Shown here piece by piece: positions 8,420-17,445 of a stretch of DNA of 64,000 nt. A program made the position numbers and the translations under genes. Source of the stretch: Rhodocyclus gracilis (GTDB taxonomy: Bacteria > Pseudomonadota > Gammaproteobacteria > Burkholderiales > Rhodocyclaceae); assembly GCF_009617575.1 (NCBI RefSeq), contig NZ_WIXJ01000004.1:1-64000 (forward strand), given 5' to 3'. The notes under the pieces were generated by a model. That model made no database searches, was not told where the DNA came from, and worked only from the letters and a program-made list of their open reading frames with translations. Every line of letters begins with the position of its first letter. Position 1 is the stretch's first letter.

Positions 8420-10246
8420 ATGCGCGTTGCCGATTACCTGATGAGCCGGCTCGCCGCCGCCGGCGCCGAGCATGTTTTCCTGCTGCCGGGCGGCGGGGCA
8501 ATGTATCTGAACGACGCGCTGGCCTGCGAAAAACGCCTGACCCCGGTGCCCTGCCATCATGAGCAGGCCTGCGGCATCGCGGCTGAAGCCTGGGGCCGTG
8601 TACGCGGCAGCTTCGGCGTCTGCATGGTAACGACCGGGCCGGGAGCGACCAACGTCATCACGCCGGTCGCCGGCGCCTGGATCGAGTCGGTCCCGCTGCT
8701 CGTCATCTCCGGCCAGGTCAAACGCCCCGACAGGTTGGCAGGCCGCCCCTTACGCCAAGGCGGCGTGCAGGAGGTCGACATCGTGCCGCTGGTCGATTCG
8801 ATCACCAAATACGCCGTAACGGTCGACGACCCGCAGCAGATCCGCTACCACCTCGAGCGCGCCCTTTACGAAATGCGGAATGGCCGCCACGGCCCGGTCT
8901 GGCTGGATATTCCGCTCGACGTGCAAGGCGCGCCGATTGATCCGGAGACGCTGCCGGGATTCACGCCGGAGCCTGTCGCCGCCCCTGCGCTGAGCGCAGA
9001 TTGCGAGCAGTTGCTGGCACGCATCGCCTGCGCCGAACGGCCACTATTGCTGGCCGGGCACGGCGTGCGGCTCGCTGGCGCCGCGCAGTCGTTCGCCGCC
9101 CTCGCCGAGCGTCTCGGCATCCCCGTCGCGACCACCTGGAACGCCCTCGACCTCCTGCCTTGGGAACACCCGCTCAATGTCGGCCGACCGGGCGTCGTCG
9201 CCTTGCGCGCTGCCAACTTCGCCGTACAGAACTGCGACCTGCTGATCAGCCTCGGCTGCCGTCTCGACAACATCATCACCGCCTACAACCCGCGCGGTTT
9301 CGCCCGTGCTGCCGACAAAGTCGTCGTTGACGTCGACGCGCACGAGATCGACAAACTCGACATGGCGATCAGCCAGCGCATCGTCGCCGACGCCAAAGCG
9401 CTCATCGACGCGCTCGCCGAGCATCCCGTCCCGGCGCGCACGCATGCGCAGGCGCCGTGGCTCGCCCGCTGCGCCGACTGGAAACGTCGCTACCCGGTCA
9501 ATGACGGCCTGCCGTTTGCCAGCGACGGGCCGATCAATCACTACCAGTGCGTCGCCGCGCTGTCGGAGGCGATTCCTGCCGACACCGTCGTCAGCACGGG
9601 CAGTTCCGGCCTGGCCATCGAGGTCTTCTACACCATCTTTCGCAACAAGCCGGGGCAGCGGGTGTTTCTCACCTCCGGGCTTGGCTCGATGGGTTACGGC
9701 CTGCCCGCCGCCATTGGCGCCTGCCTCGCCAACGGCAGTGCGCCGATGGTTGCCATCGAGAGCGACGGCAGCCTGCAACTCAATCTGCAGGAATTCGCCA
9801 CTCTCGCCGCCAGCCGCCTGCCGATCAGTCTCATCGTCCTCAACAACGGTGGTTACGCCTCGATCCGCAACACCCAGCGCAACTATTTCGCCAGCCGCTT
9901 CATCGGCACCGGCCCCGAAGCCGGCCTGCAACTGCCCGATCCCGAAAAAATCGCCGCCACCTACGACCTGCCGTTCGTGCGCCTGAGCGACGCCCGCGAT
10001 CTGGCGCAGCTATCGCAGATTCTCGCCACGCCCGGCCCTCGTCTCATCGACATCCAGCTGGCGCCGAACGAGACGCTGGCACCCAAGGTCGCCGCGCTGT
10101 CGCAGGCCGACGGCTCGATGCTGTCGATGCCGCTGGAGGATATGTCGCCCCTGCTGCCGCTCGAGCAACTGACGGCGGAGATGCTGATCCCGCTTTTGCC
10201 CGCCTCGCGGCAGGCACGCCCCGATGCCAGCGCGCCGCAGGGCTGA
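8420..10246 (+). CDS. Thiamine-diphosphate-dependent enzyme of the acetolactate-synthase superfamily
   Basis: The 608-residue protein has the three-domain ThDP layout. The N-terminal Pyr domain carries the catalytic Glu48 in CHHEQACGIAAEAW, GPGATN follows near 75, and the C-terminal PP domain carries the DG...N cofactor motif (ESDGSLQLN then LNNGGY, about 448-475). Beside RfbF/G/H it recalls Yersinia YerE, which uses pyruvate to add an acetyl branch to C4 of CDP-4-keto-3,6-dideoxyglucose (yersiniose pathway). That assignment is inference from context; an ordinary acetolactate synthase is less likely because no small subunit or branched-chain genes are near. Overlaps the next gene by 23 nt. 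Confidence 0.82.
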   Translation: MRVADYLMSRLAAAGAEHVFLLPGGGAMYLNDALACEKRLTPVPCHHEQACGIAAEAWGRVRGSFGVCMVTTGPGATNVITPVAGAWIESVPLLVISGQVKRPDRLAGRPLRQGGVQEVDIVPLVDSITKYAVTVDDPQQIRYHLERALYEMRNGRHGPVWLDIPLDVQGAPIDPETLPGFTPEPVAAPALSADCEQLLARIACAERPLLLAGHGVRLAGAAQSFAALAERLGIPVATTWNALDLLPWEHPLNVGRPGVVALRAANFAVQNCDLLISLGCRLDNIITAYNPRGFARAADKVVVDVDAHEIDKLDMAISQRIVADAKALIDALAEHPVPARTHAQAPWLARCADWKRRYPVNDGLPFASDGPINHYQCVAALSEAIPADTVVSTGSSGLAIEVFYTIFRNKPGQRVFLTSGLGSMGYGLPAAIGACLANGSAPMVAIESDGSLQLNLQEFATLAASRLPISLIVLNNGGYASIRNTQRNYFASRFIGTGPEAGLQLPDPEKIAATYDLPFVRLSDARDLAQLSQILATPGPRLIDIQLAPNETLAPKVAALSQADGSMLSMPLEDMSPLLPLEQLTAEMLIPLLPASRQARPDASAPQG

Positions 10247-11393
10247 GCGTTGCCGCGTCTGCCGCGCAGGGCTGCCGGTGCAGGCGCTGCTCTGCTATGA
10301 GGACATGCCAGGTGCGGCGCAGAAGTTCCCGTCAGCCGACGAACTGACCAACGATCACGGCACGCCGCTGGCGATCCACCAGTGCCCGCATTGTGGGCTC
10401 GTACAGATCGCCGGTGCACCGGTGCCGTATTACCGCGAAGTCATCCGCGCCAGCGCCTTTTCGCCGGAAATGCGCGCTTTCCGGCAGCAGCAGTTCCGGC
10501 AGTGGGTCGAGACGCACGCGCTGAGCGGCAAAGCCGTGCTCGAAATCGGCTGTGGCCGGGGAGAGTACCTGAGCCTGCTCGCCGAAGCGGGCGTCCGCGC
10601 CCACGGCATCGAAGCCGCGCCCGCCGCCGTCGACGCCTGCCGCGCAGCCGGCCTGTCGGTCGCCCGCGACTTCATCGAACGGCCGCGCCAACGCCTGCAA
10701 GGCGCGCCCTTCGACGCCTTCGTCACGCTCAATTTCATGGAGCATTGGCCAGCCCCGGTCAGCACCCTGCGCGGCATTCACCACAACCTCGCCGAGGGAG
10801 CGGTCGGTCTGGTCGAAGTCCCCAATTTCACGATGATCCTCGAACGCAAGCTGTATTCGGAGTTCATCAGCGACCACCTGTCGTACTTCACGCGCGAGAC
10901 CTTCGCCTTCGCCCTGCACTGCGCCGGCTTCGATGTGCTCAATTGCCGCAGCGTCTGGCATGACTACATCCTTTCCGCCGAGGTTCGCCGCCGCCGCCCG
11001 CTCGACCTCGCGCCGCTGGCCGAGCGGCGGCAGGGCATCCGCGACGCCTTGCACGCCTTCATCGACCGCTTCCCGCCGCGCAGCGTCGCCGTCTGGGGCG
11101 CCGGGCACCAGGCGCTGGCGACCATCGCGCTGTGCGGCATTGGCGAGAAGCTCAACTACGTCGTCGACTCGGCGCCATTCAAGCAAGGACGGTACACCCC
11201 CGCGTCGCATCTGCCGATCGTCGCGCCGGAGGCCCTTACCGAGACGCCGCCCAGCGCGATCATCGTCATGGCAGCAGCGTACACCGATGAAGTGCATCGC
11301 CTGATCCGCGCCCGCCACGGCGACCGCTTTCCGGTCGCCCTGTTGCGCGACGACGGTCTTTCCGGCGATCTGGGCGAAACGGCACAACCATGA
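10224..11393 (+). CDS. SAM-dependent sugar C-methyltransferase-like protein
   Basis: The 389-residue protein shows the architecture of NDP-hexose C-methyltransferases. An N-terminal zinc-type site has Cys10, Cys13, Cys54 and Cys57. The class I SAM domain has VLEIGCGRGEYL (105-116) and NFMEHW near 170. The C-terminal Rossmann-like domain (about 285-389) begins AVWGAGHQALAT. Related enzymes methylate keto-sugar carbons of nucleotide sugars. In this operon it could methylate a CDP-keto-deoxysugar or its branch. It overlaps both neighbours, so it is translationally coupled. The exact acceptor cannot be deduced. Confidence 0.82.
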   Translation: MPARRRAERCRVCRAGLPVQALLCYEDMPGAAQKFPSADELTNDHGTPLAIHQCPHCGLVQIAGAPVPYYREVIRASAFSPEMRAFRQQQFRQWVETHALSGKAVLEIGCGRGEYLSLLAEAGVRAHGIEAAPAAVDACRAAGLSVARDFIERPRQRLQGAPFDAFVTLNFMEHWPAPVSTLRGIHHNLAEGAVGLVEVPNFTMILERKLYSEFISDHLSYFTRETFAFALHCAGFDVLNCRSVWHDYILSAEVRRRRPLDLAPLAERRQGIRDALHAFIDRFPPRSVAVWGAGHQALATIALCGIGEKLNYVVDSAPFKQGRYTPASHLPIVAPEALTETPPSAIIVMAAAYTDEVHRLIRARHGDRFPVALLRDDGLSGDLGETAQP

Positions 11394-11971
11394 AAACGCA
11401 GACGCCCGCCGAAGCAGCCCGTATCGACGCTCTCTGCAACGAGCTGCTGAGCCTCACCGGCAGCACCCGCGAAGGCTTGCCGGAAGCCGTATTTCTGCTG
11501 GCCAGCCAGCTGACGCCGCTGGTCAACGTCGACCTGCTGATCAGGAACGCCGCGGGGCAAACGCTGCTAACCTGGCGCGACGACGCCTTTTGCGGCCCGG
11601 GCTGGCATGTCCCCGGCGGCATCGTCCGCTTCAAGGAGACCTTCGCGCAACGCATCGAGGCGGTCGCCGCCTCCGAACTCGGCTGCCGCGTCCGCTTTGC
11701 GCCGACGCCACGCGCCCTCAACGAAATTCAGGTGCCGCATCGTGAGGTGCGTGGCCACTTCATTTCGCTGCTCTTCGACTGCCAGCTGCTGACGCCTCCC
11801 TCACCGGCACTCAAGTCCGGCGATGGAATGCCGACAAAAGGACAATGGCAGTGGCACGACCGCAGCCCCGACTCACTGATTCGCGTGCACGCGATGTACC
11901 GTCCATACATTGACGCCCCTGCGGCGCGTTGGCAGACGCCCGCCGATCCCTCACCGAAAGTCGATTCATGA
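11390..11971 (+). CDS. Nudix-type protein, GDP-mannose mannosyl hydrolase-like
   Basis: The 193-residue protein has a Nudix fold core (about 40-165) with PGWHVPGGIVRFKE leading into the helix that ends ASELG. The canonical Nudix box wants R-E-U-x-E-E; here those positions read A-V-A-A-S-E, so most metal-binding residues are missing. GDP-mannose mannosyl hydrolases also carry a degenerate box, and the local sequence is most like that group. It may hydrolyse a nucleotide sugar or serve as a non-catalytic binding protein. The start overlaps the methyltransferase stop by 4 nt. Confidence 0.72.
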   Translation: MKTQTPAEAARIDALCNELLSLTGSTREGLPEAVFLLASQLTPLVNVDLLIRNAAGQTLLTWRDDAFCGPGWHVPGGIVRFKETFAQRIEAVAASELGCRVRFAPTPRALNEIQVPHREVRGHFISLLFDCQLLTPPSPALKSGDGMPTKGQWQWHDRSPDSLIRVHAMYRPYIDAPAARWQTPADPSPKVDS

Positions 11972-13941
11972 CCCTTCCCGCCAAAGCCCTGACCGCCGCC
12001 GAGCAGAACAAGCGCAACGATCTGCAACGACGCAAGCCCTACATCGCCGCCAAGCTGGCGAAAGTGGTCGAGATGGAAGCGCGCGGCGAGGTCAGCCCGA
12101 TCATCCGCCTGGAAAAGAGCTACCTGTGCAACTTCCAGTGCACGCACTGCTCGGCGGAGTACTACATGGACCGCCATCTCGACAAAGTGCTGAAGATCGT
12201 CGATACGCGGCAAAAAATCGATCTCGACGACATCCGCCGGCTGTCGCGGGAAGCCGACGAACTCGGTCTGGCGCGCTTCGTCATCACCGGCGGCGAACCG
12301 CTGGTGATGAAAGACTTCGACGCCGTCGTCGCCGCCATCGATCCCGAAAAGCACTACGTCATCACCGACACCAACGGCTGGTTCCTCGACGCCGAGCGGG
12401 CGCGCCACCTCAAGTCGATTGGCGTCGAAAAGGTGCAGTTGTCGCTCGACAGCATCATCGAAGAAAAACACGACGCCTTCCGCAACAAGCCCGGCTCCTA
12501 CAAGCGTGTCATGCGCGCCGTCGATGCCGCGCTCGAGGCCGGACTCAACCTGCTGCTGTCGACCGTGCTGGTGAAAGGCCAGGCGCAAACCGAAGAATTC
12601 CGCGAGCTCTGCCGTTTCGCCAAGCGCAAGGGCGTCGGCCTCTACGTCTCCTACGCCAAGCCGACCGGCTCCTGCTCGACGCACCCGGAGTTCGTCATCG
12701 ACAAGGCCGACGCCGACACGCTGCGCGAACTGGAAAAAGAGTACCCGGTGTTCTCGCACATGACGCCCTCGTACGGCTCCTTCAAGGGCTGCATCACCGT
12801 CAAGGGCATCATCACCGTCACCTCGACCTTTGAAGTGACGCCCTGCCCGTATATCGACATGTCGCTCGGCAACCTGCGCGAAACTTCGCTGAAGGAAGTG
12901 CTGGCGCGCGGCATGCGCAACCCGTGGCTCGGGCCGCATCGCCCTGACTGCATCATCGGCGAAGACCCGCAGTTCATCACCCTGCACGCTGAAAAAACCC
13001 GGCACGCCAAGCACTTGCCCATCCGCTGGGGCGAAGGCTTCAGCGACGACGCGACGCAATCGCCGACCGGCGCAGCGGAAGCCCACACGGAGGACGTCGC
13101 CCCGGCGACCGCTACAACCACGGCAGACGCGGCAGCCACGACGCACGGCACCCCGTCCGCGGCGACGGGCGCGCTCTTTGACGACACGGGCCGTCGCCGC
13201 CCGCCCGCCGGCCTGTCGGCGCCCGCCGCCGCGACGACACGCCGCTACTTCGTCTGCACGCAACCTGCCCTCGACTACGCCGCCATCCACGCCCGGCTAC
13301 ATGCCCATCTGGCAGCACATGGCGAAGCAGCGCCGAGCCTCGCCGCATTCGCCGCGCGCGCCGACGCCATCCTCGACCGCCTGCGCGCCGATCCGACGAC
13401 GGCGCCCCTGCTGCACGGCGTGCACGTCCCCTTCTTCCTGCCGCGCGCGCATCACGACGACATCGGCGCGGCGCTCGACACGCATTACCTGCCCGCCGTC
13501 GCCACGGCTTACCGCGAACGCTTCCCCGACTACGCCTTCGTCAATCACCACAAGAGTCCTCTCGCCGGCACGCTGTCGCCGACGCCGGGGGCACGCCACG
13601 AGACGCTGCTGGCCGCCATGCAGGCGGGGGATGTCGTCGGCTACTACTTCCCGTGCCTGCCCGATTTCTCGCTGCCCGCCGCCGTCGAACAACTCGGCGA
13701 ACTACCCGCTCAGTTCCTCCTCGCGGGAGGTTTCGACACGGCGGCAGCACTCATCGGCAGCCCCGATCTGCTGCTGCGCCGCGACGGCTATCCGCCGCTG
13801 CTCTGGCTCGCCGGACTAAGCGCCGAGGCGGGCGAGGGCTATCACTTCGAGGCCTACGGCTACAACCTCACCTTCAATCGCCGCGTTCATCTCGGCAAAT
13901 CCGCCGAATACTGGGCCAGCGGCCTCGTCGTCCTCGGCTGA
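11968..13941 (+). CDS. Radical SAM protein fused to an unknown C-terminal domain
   Basis: The 657-residue protein begins with a radical SAM domain (about 40-270) carrying the iron-sulfur triad Cys54-x3-Cys58-x2-Cys61 (CNFQCTHC) and the SAM-binding GGEP of VITGGEPLV. A SPASM/twitch-like segment with TPCPYIDMSLGNL follows (about 285-335). After an Ala/Thr-rich linker (about 360-423) comes a C-terminal domain (424-657) that I do not recognise; it has no Cys cluster or membrane segment. The start MTLPAKAL overlaps the Nudix stop (ATGA). A role in modifying a sugar or its nucleotide conjugate is suggested only by the operon. Confidence 0.82.
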   Translation: MTLPAKALTAAEQNKRNDLQRRKPYIAAKLAKVVEMEARGEVSPIIRLEKSYLCNFQCTHCSAEYYMDRHLDKVLKIVDTRQKIDLDDIRRLSREADELGLARFVITGGEPLVMKDFDAVVAAIDPEKHYVITDTNGWFLDAERARHLKSIGVEKVQLSLDSIIEEKHDAFRNKPGSYKRVMRAVDAALEAGLNLLLSTVLVKGQAQTEEFRELCRFAKRKGVGLYVSYAKPTGSCSTHPEFVIDKADADTLRELEKEYPVFSHMTPSYGSFKGCITVKGIITVTSTFEVTPCPYIDMSLGNLRETSLKEVLARGMRNPWLGPHRPDCIIGEDPQFITLHAEKTRHAKHLPIRWGEGFSDDATQSPTGAAEAHTEDVAPATATTTADAAATTHGTPSAATGALFDDTGRRRPPAGLSAPAAATTRRYFVCTQPALDYAAIHARLHAHLAAHGEAAPSLAAFAARADAILDRLRADPTTAPLLHGVHVPFFLPRAHHDDIGAALDTHYLPAVATAYRERFPDYAFVNHHKSPLAGTLSPTPGARHETLLAAMQAGDVVGYYFPCLPDFSLPAAVEQLGELPAQFLLAGGFDTAAALIGSPDLLLRRDGYPPLLWLAGLSAEAGEGYHFEAYGYNLTFNRRVHLGKSAEYWASGLVVLG

Positions 13942-15029
13942 TGCCACGCTCATCCGCAACGTCTGGCCTGGAGGACGCCGCCGCCGTTCGCCGCCGCGAT
14001 CTCGACGAAGTACTGCAACGCGGAGCCGCCGACTGGGCGTCGCTACGCGGTGCTTCCATCTTCATGAGCGGCGGCACCGGCTGGTTTGGCCGCTGCCTGC
14101 TCGAAGCCGTCGCCGCGGCCAACGCGCAGCTCGATGCGCAGATTCGCGTCACCGTACTGACGCGCAATGCCGCCGCCTTCGCGCGACAGGCGCCGACGCT
14201 GGCGGCCGCACGCTTCCTGCACATGCACGAGGGCGATGTCCGCGATTTCGCCTTTCCGGCCACGACGTTTTCGCATGTCATCCATGCCGCGACGACGTCG
14301 GCGCGCGAAACGTTTCTCGGCGAAACACCGCTGGCAAAGTTCGACACCCTCGTCCGAGGCAGTCGGCGCGTCCTTGATTTCGCGGCGCACTGCGGCGCCC
14401 GACACGTGCTCTTCACCAGTTCGGGCGCCGCCTACGGCAGCCCGGACAGCTCTCCGATCGGCGAGGCGCTCACCAGCGCGCCGGACACCACAGCGACGAG
14501 CAGCGCCCTCGGCGAGGGCAAACGCGCCGCCGAGTTCCTCTTCGCCGCCTATGCCGAACAGCACGACTGGCAGTGCAGCATCGCCCGCTGCTTCTCGTTT
14601 GTCGGCCCGCACATGCCGCTCGATCTGCACTACGCCATCGGCGACTTCATCCGCCAGGCCCTGCAACAAAAGCGCATCGTCGTGCACGGCGACGGACTCG
14701 CCGTCCGCTCCTATCTCTACACCGCCGATCTCGTCGTCTGGCTCGTGCGCCTGCTGCAACGCAACGGACCGTGCCGCGTCTTCAACGTCGGTTCCGATCA
14801 AGGCATCAGCATCGGCGAACTGGCGCAACTCGTCGGCGAGCAGTTGAACCCCGGTGGCGACGTCGAGATTGCCGGGCGCCAGGACTACAGCGTCGGCAAC
14901 CCCGTCCGCCGCTGCTACGTGCCGGACATCGCACGCGCCAGCACGGAATGCGGCGTGCGCGTGTGGACTCCGCTGCCCGAAGCCATCCGGCGAACAGCGG
15001 CTCTTGCACGGGACACTATCGACCGTTAA
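13941..15029 (+). CDS. NAD-dependent epimerase/dehydratase-family protein
   Basis: The 362-residue extended SDR has the Rossmann motif GGTGWFGR near 45-52 and TSSGAAYG near 155-162. At the catalytic YxxxK site it reads LGEGK (Leu190, Lys194), so the usual tyrosine is replaced by leucine. The rest, including FSFVGPHMPL and HGDGLAVRSYLY, is typical of nucleotide-sugar epimerases and reductases. In the CDP-sugar operon it is the best candidate for the final keto reduction (a YerF or abequose-synthase-like role), but the missing Tyr makes the chemistry uncertain. The start shares one base with the preceding stop (TGATG). Confidence 0.8.
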   Translation: MPRSSATSGLEDAAAVRRRDLDEVLQRGAADWASLRGASIFMSGGTGWFGRCLLEAVAAANAQLDAQIRVTVLTRNAAAFARQAPTLAAARFLHMHEGDVRDFAFPATTFSHVIHAATTSARETFLGETPLAKFDTLVRGSRRVLDFAAHCGARHVLFTSSGAAYGSPDSSPIGEALTSAPDTTATSSALGEGKRAAEFLFAAYAEQHDWQCSIARCFSFVGPHMPLDLHYAIGDFIRQALQQKRIVVHGDGLAVRSYLYTADLVVWLVRLLQRNGPCRVFNVGSDQGISIGELAQLVGEQLNPGGDVEIAGRQDYSVGNPVRRCYVPDIARASTECGVRVWTPLPEAIRRTAALARDTIDR

Positions 15030-15199
15030 AAAAACTTACCGGAAAACCGCGCCAAAAATCAGCCATCTGTCATTAATCAACTGTACGCTTCGCAAACTTT
15101 CTCCCGCACTGCGCCCCCTTCAGAACCATTGCCGCCCTTAAGCCTCGAACCTGACTCGGCACCTGCAAGGACGGGCCACCCCACAAGGATCCAGCGACG

Positions 15200-16732
15200 A
15201 TGAACCGTGTTGATAACGAGCAACTCCTTGAACCCGCGCAAGCTGCTCCGGATACGCGGATTCTCGTCAGTATTCTGATTTTCAACTACGAAGCGCGCGA
15301 CCTTGAACACTGCCTTGACGCCATCTTTCGGGAACCGAGGCTCGACAATATGGAGGTGGTGATTTGCGACGATGCCTCGACCGACGGGGCGTGGGAAATT
15401 GCCAAGCGCTACGCGCGTCGCTACGACGGCCACATCACCATCAGCCGAAACAACAAAAGTTTCGGCAAACATGAAAACCGCAAAAAAGCCCGGCAGATGT
15501 GCAAAGGCATTTATGCCCTCGAACTCTCCGGCAATGCGGAATATCGCCCGGCCTATGTCCGCGAGGCGCTCGCCGCCCTGAATGCGGACCCGCACCTCGA
15601 ACACGCCTATATATCGCGCATGCGGCCGGTCAATTTTTTTCTGCCGCCGCAAAAGCTCGTGCGCAAAACCAGCGACCGCGAGTTGGCGCGCGAGCCGCTG
15701 GTCAGCATCTGCATCTACAACTACAACTACGGACGCTATCTGCGTCAGTGTTTCGACAGCGTGTTCGCACAGAGCTACCCACGCTTCGAAATCTGTTTCT
15801 CGGACAACGCCTCCAGCGACGACTCCTGGGAAATCGCCTGCGAATATGCAGAACGCCACCCCGGCGTAATGAGTTTGACGCGCAACCGGATCAATCTCGG
15901 GCCAAACATCAACCTGCGCAACTGCGGCTTGAACCTGCAAGGCAAATACCATCTGAAGCTCTGCTCGGACGACGCCATTCACCCCGATTTCCTGCAACGA
16001 TGCGTGACACTACTCGAAGCCAACCCGAGCGCCGCCTATGCCATGGTGCACCGCAACCTTCTCGATGAAGAAGGCAAACTGAGCAGCGAACCGCCCTTCT
16101 ACAGTGAAACCTGCCTGATTCCGGGCGCTGAGCAGGCGGCGGTGTACATGATGTCTTCGGTGAACCCCTGCATTTCACAGATTCTCTATAACACCGAAAA
16201 AAGCGAAGCGCGGCGAATGAGCGGCAACCTCAACGACCGCTGGCTTGGCGACCGACTCGCCGATTTCCACATGTGTTGCGACTCGGACATCATCTACGTC
16301 AAGGAGCCGCTGTTGCATAACCGTATTCATGGTGCAAGCGACGGTGCGCGCATGGCCGGCAATCTGCTGCAATGCATGAGCGAGTATGTGCTCGTGCATC
16401 AACTTGCCGACATTGCCTCGAACCACCCGCACATGTCCAAGGCACGCGACCGTCTGCACAACGCCCTCGAAAAGCTGGGGCATCTGTGTCTGCGCTACTG
16501 CGTCCGCAGTCTGCTCGCCGACGATGAGAAAACCGCCCGGCGCTACTTCCATCTGGCACTGTCTGCCTTTCCGGACATCACCGAAGACCCGATCTACCAG
16601 CGCCTCGCCGGTTACTGGCACGCCACCCCCGAAGAGCAACAGACCATCCTCAAGACGATCGCCAGTGAAGCGAACCTCGTGCAACGGCGCCTTTCCTATG
16701 AACCACCGCCGGGGAGCATTCCGCTGGCGTAA
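15200..16732 (+). CDS. Tandem family 2 glycosyltransferase
   Basis: The 510-residue protein holds two GT-A/GT2 domains. The first (about 20-150) has VSILIFNYEARDLEHCL and VVICDDASTDG but ends early, and its metal-binding loop reads ELSGNAEY, so it lacks the DxD-type acid pair. The second (about 165-390) is complete: VSICIYNYNYGRYL, CFSDNASSDDSW and KLCSDDAIHPDFL. The C-terminal ~110 residues are helical. It should transfer a sugar in the cytoplasm; the donor is unknown. AAGGA lies 10 nt before the start. A 170-nt gap separates it from the CDP-sugar operon, so a new promoter is possible. Confidence 0.82.
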   Translation: MNRVDNEQLLEPAQAAPDTRILVSILIFNYEARDLEHCLDAIFREPRLDNMEVVICDDASTDGAWEIAKRYARRYDGHITISRNNKSFGKHENRKKARQMCKGIYALELSGNAEYRPAYVREALAALNADPHLEHAYISRMRPVNFFLPPQKLVRKTSDRELAREPLVSICIYNYNYGRYLRQCFDSVFAQSYPRFEICFSDNASSDDSWEIACEYAERHPGVMSLTRNRINLGPNINLRNCGLNLQGKYHLKLCSDDAIHPDFLQRCVTLLEANPSAAYAMVHRNLLDEEGKLSSEPPFYSETCLIPGAEQAAVYMMSSVNPCISQILYNTEKSEARRMSGNLNDRWLGDRLADFHMCCDSDIIYVKEPLLHNRIHGASDGARMAGNLLQCMSEYVLVHQLADIASNHPHMSKARDRLHNALEKLGHLCLRYCVRSLLADDEKTARRYFHLALSAFPDITEDPIYQRLAGYWHATPEEQQTILKTIASEANLVQRRLSYEPPPGSIPLA

Positions 16733-16770
16733 GCCGGCGCCCCCCCTCCGCCCCAACGCCCGGCCCGACC

Positions 16771-17445
16771 ATGGATCACAGCCCCATGAAACCTGCGCAG
16801 ACCATTTTGTTCATCGGCGACAGCATCACCGACAGCGGACGCACGCAAAACGACGGCGCGCCGCTCGGTCGAGGCTACGTCCAGCTCTTTGCCGACCTGC
16901 TGACGCTACGCAAGCCGCAGGAGGAATTTCGCATCATCAACAAGGGCATCGACTGCAACACGATTGCGCACCTGCTCAGCCGCTGGTCCGACGATGTCAT
17001 CGAGAACGCGCCGGACGTGGTCTATATCCTGATCGGCATCAACGACGCCACGCGCCATCTCGACCAATCGCGCTCGTTGCACCGCGCCCCGGATGACTTC
17101 GCAGCCGTCTATCGAAGGCTGGTGGAAGAAACCCGGAAGCGTCTGCCGCACGCTTCCATCATCCTCATGGAGCCGTTTTTCATCTCGAAAGGCGACGACA
17201 TCGAGGGCTCCTACCGCCAGCGACTGATCGTGCTGTTGCAGGACTACATCGCCGCCACCCGCAGCGTCGCCGCCGCCTGCCATACCGGGCTGATCAAACT
17301 GTCGGAAATTTTTACGCACCTTGTCGCCCAGCGGAATTCGGCGTTTTTCTCTGAGGATAAAATCCACCCGACCAGCGCCGGCCATCTCGCCATCGCCGAA
17401 GCTGCCTACCGCGCACTGCCTCACGGAAGAAATCGCCATGTTTAA
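16771..17445 (+). CDS. SGNH/GDSL-family hydrolase
   Basis: The 224-residue protein has the SGNH blocks: IGDSITDSGR with the nucleophile Ser, a Gly in NKGIDCNT, the Asn in GINDATRH, and the C-terminal DKIHPTSAGH carrying the catalytic Asp and His. No signal peptide is seen, so it should act in the cytoplasm, probably as a deacetylase or esterase on a sugar or glycan intermediate. The start at an internal Met6 (16786) is also possible. It overlaps the next radical SAM gene by 8 nt, so the pair is coupled. Confidence 0.85.
   Translation: MDHSPMKPAQTILFIGDSITDSGRTQNDGAPLGRGYVQLFADLLTLRKPQEEFRIINKGIDCNTIAHLLSRWSDDVIENAPDVVYILIGINDATRHLDQSRSLHRAPDDFAAVYRRLVEETRKRLPHASIILMEPFFISKGDDIEGSYRQRLIVLLQDYIAATRSVAAACHTGLIKLSEIFTHLVAQRNSAFFSEDKIHPTSAGHLAIAEAAYRALPHGRNRHV

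Noticed and set aside
11728-13290. 520-codon minus-strand frame opposite the radical SAM gene
   Set aside because: Antisense shadow of a gene with an intact CxxxCxxC motif; low-complexity composition.
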